From CAYFJO01 sp964343305 (GTDB lineage Bacteria; Planctomycetota; Planctomycetia; Pirellulales; Pirellulaceae), in the NCBI GenBank assembly GCA_964343305.1, contig CAYFJO010000593.1, forward strand, positions 1 through 6,144: DNA of 6,144 nt, in the 5' to 3' direction. Positions 6,090 to 6,144 of this stretch are shown piece by piece. Position numbers and translations under genes: made by a program. Positions within the stretch are counted from its first letter, which is position 1. Each line of letters starts with the position of its first letter. The notes beneath the pieces are model-generated. The model worked only from the letters and a program-made list of their open reading frames with translations, was not told where the DNA came from and ran no database searches.

Positions 6090-6144
6090 ATTTGATAGCG
6101 GGAACTCATCCACAGCGTCCGTCCGTCGTCCGCCGCGCACAAAC
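6084..6144 (-). pseudogene. Direct repeat, copy 2: interior fragment of a TIGR03032 gene, running off the right edge
   Basis: It copies 703-763 with one mismatch (G6089) and keeps the reading frame for the family motif WMSSRYQIWR. After that motif the TIGR03032 frame reads unrelated sequence and stops at TGA 5965-5963, so this copy loses everything beyond residue 92. Whether its upstream part (residues 1-71, expected start near 6358) exists lies outside the window. It may be the 5' part of a second gene copy truncated at the junction, or only a short copied fragment. Confidence 0.75.

Noticed and set aside
5652..6095. Plus-strand open frame of 147 codons
   Set aside because: It is antisense to the hydrophobic transporter remnant, with no motif and a composition typical of antisense reading.
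703..6144. Mobile element bounded by the 61-bp direct repeats
   Set aside because: The repeats are interior coding sequence of one gene, no transposase or integrase lies between them, and no terminal inverted repeats are seen. Duplication explains them better.

Overview
The window looks like a piece of a planctomycete chromosome (Pirellulales/Rhodopirellula-like). The main evidence is a 1369-residue protein that opens with the LEPR-XLL segment typical of giant planctomycete surface proteins, carries two GEVED domains and a tandem array of calcium-loop repeats, and ends in a metzincin-type zinc site. All supported genes lie on the minus strand. The numerous plus-strand open frames are antisense shadows of these genes.

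Layout from left to right: (1) 1-977, a TIGR03032-family (DUF4915-like) protein of unknown function whose 3' end lies beyond the left edge. (2) 978-1307, a non-coding gap with a perfect 30-bp inverted repeat (1139-1208). (3) 1308-5417, the LEPR-XLL protein, complete, with a good Shine-Dalgarno. (4) 5418-5717, the upstream region of that gene, containing two shorter inverted repeats. (5) 5718-about 6089, the C-terminal part of a multi-pass membrane protein that resembles the bile acid:sodium symporter (SBF/BASS) family, cut at its 5' side. (6) 6084-6144, a 61-bp near-exact copy of 703-763 from inside the TIGR03032 gene, in the same orientation, running off the right edge.

The most notable point is the junction at about 6084-6090. 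A transporter coding sequence, read on the minus strand, is preceded directly by coding sequence from the interior of the TIGR03032 gene. A tandem duplication of a unit of about 5381 bp would explain this simply. It predicts that the sequence to the right repeats this window from position 764 on, with an intact transporter gene one unit further. A lone copied fragment or a misassembly could give the same local picture.

There is no sign of a multi-gene operon with a shared function. The large protein is best read as a secreted or surface calcium-binding, possibly proteolytic protein. Its neighbours have no obvious functional link to it. The least described part is a pair of about 145-residue modules in its N-terminal half.
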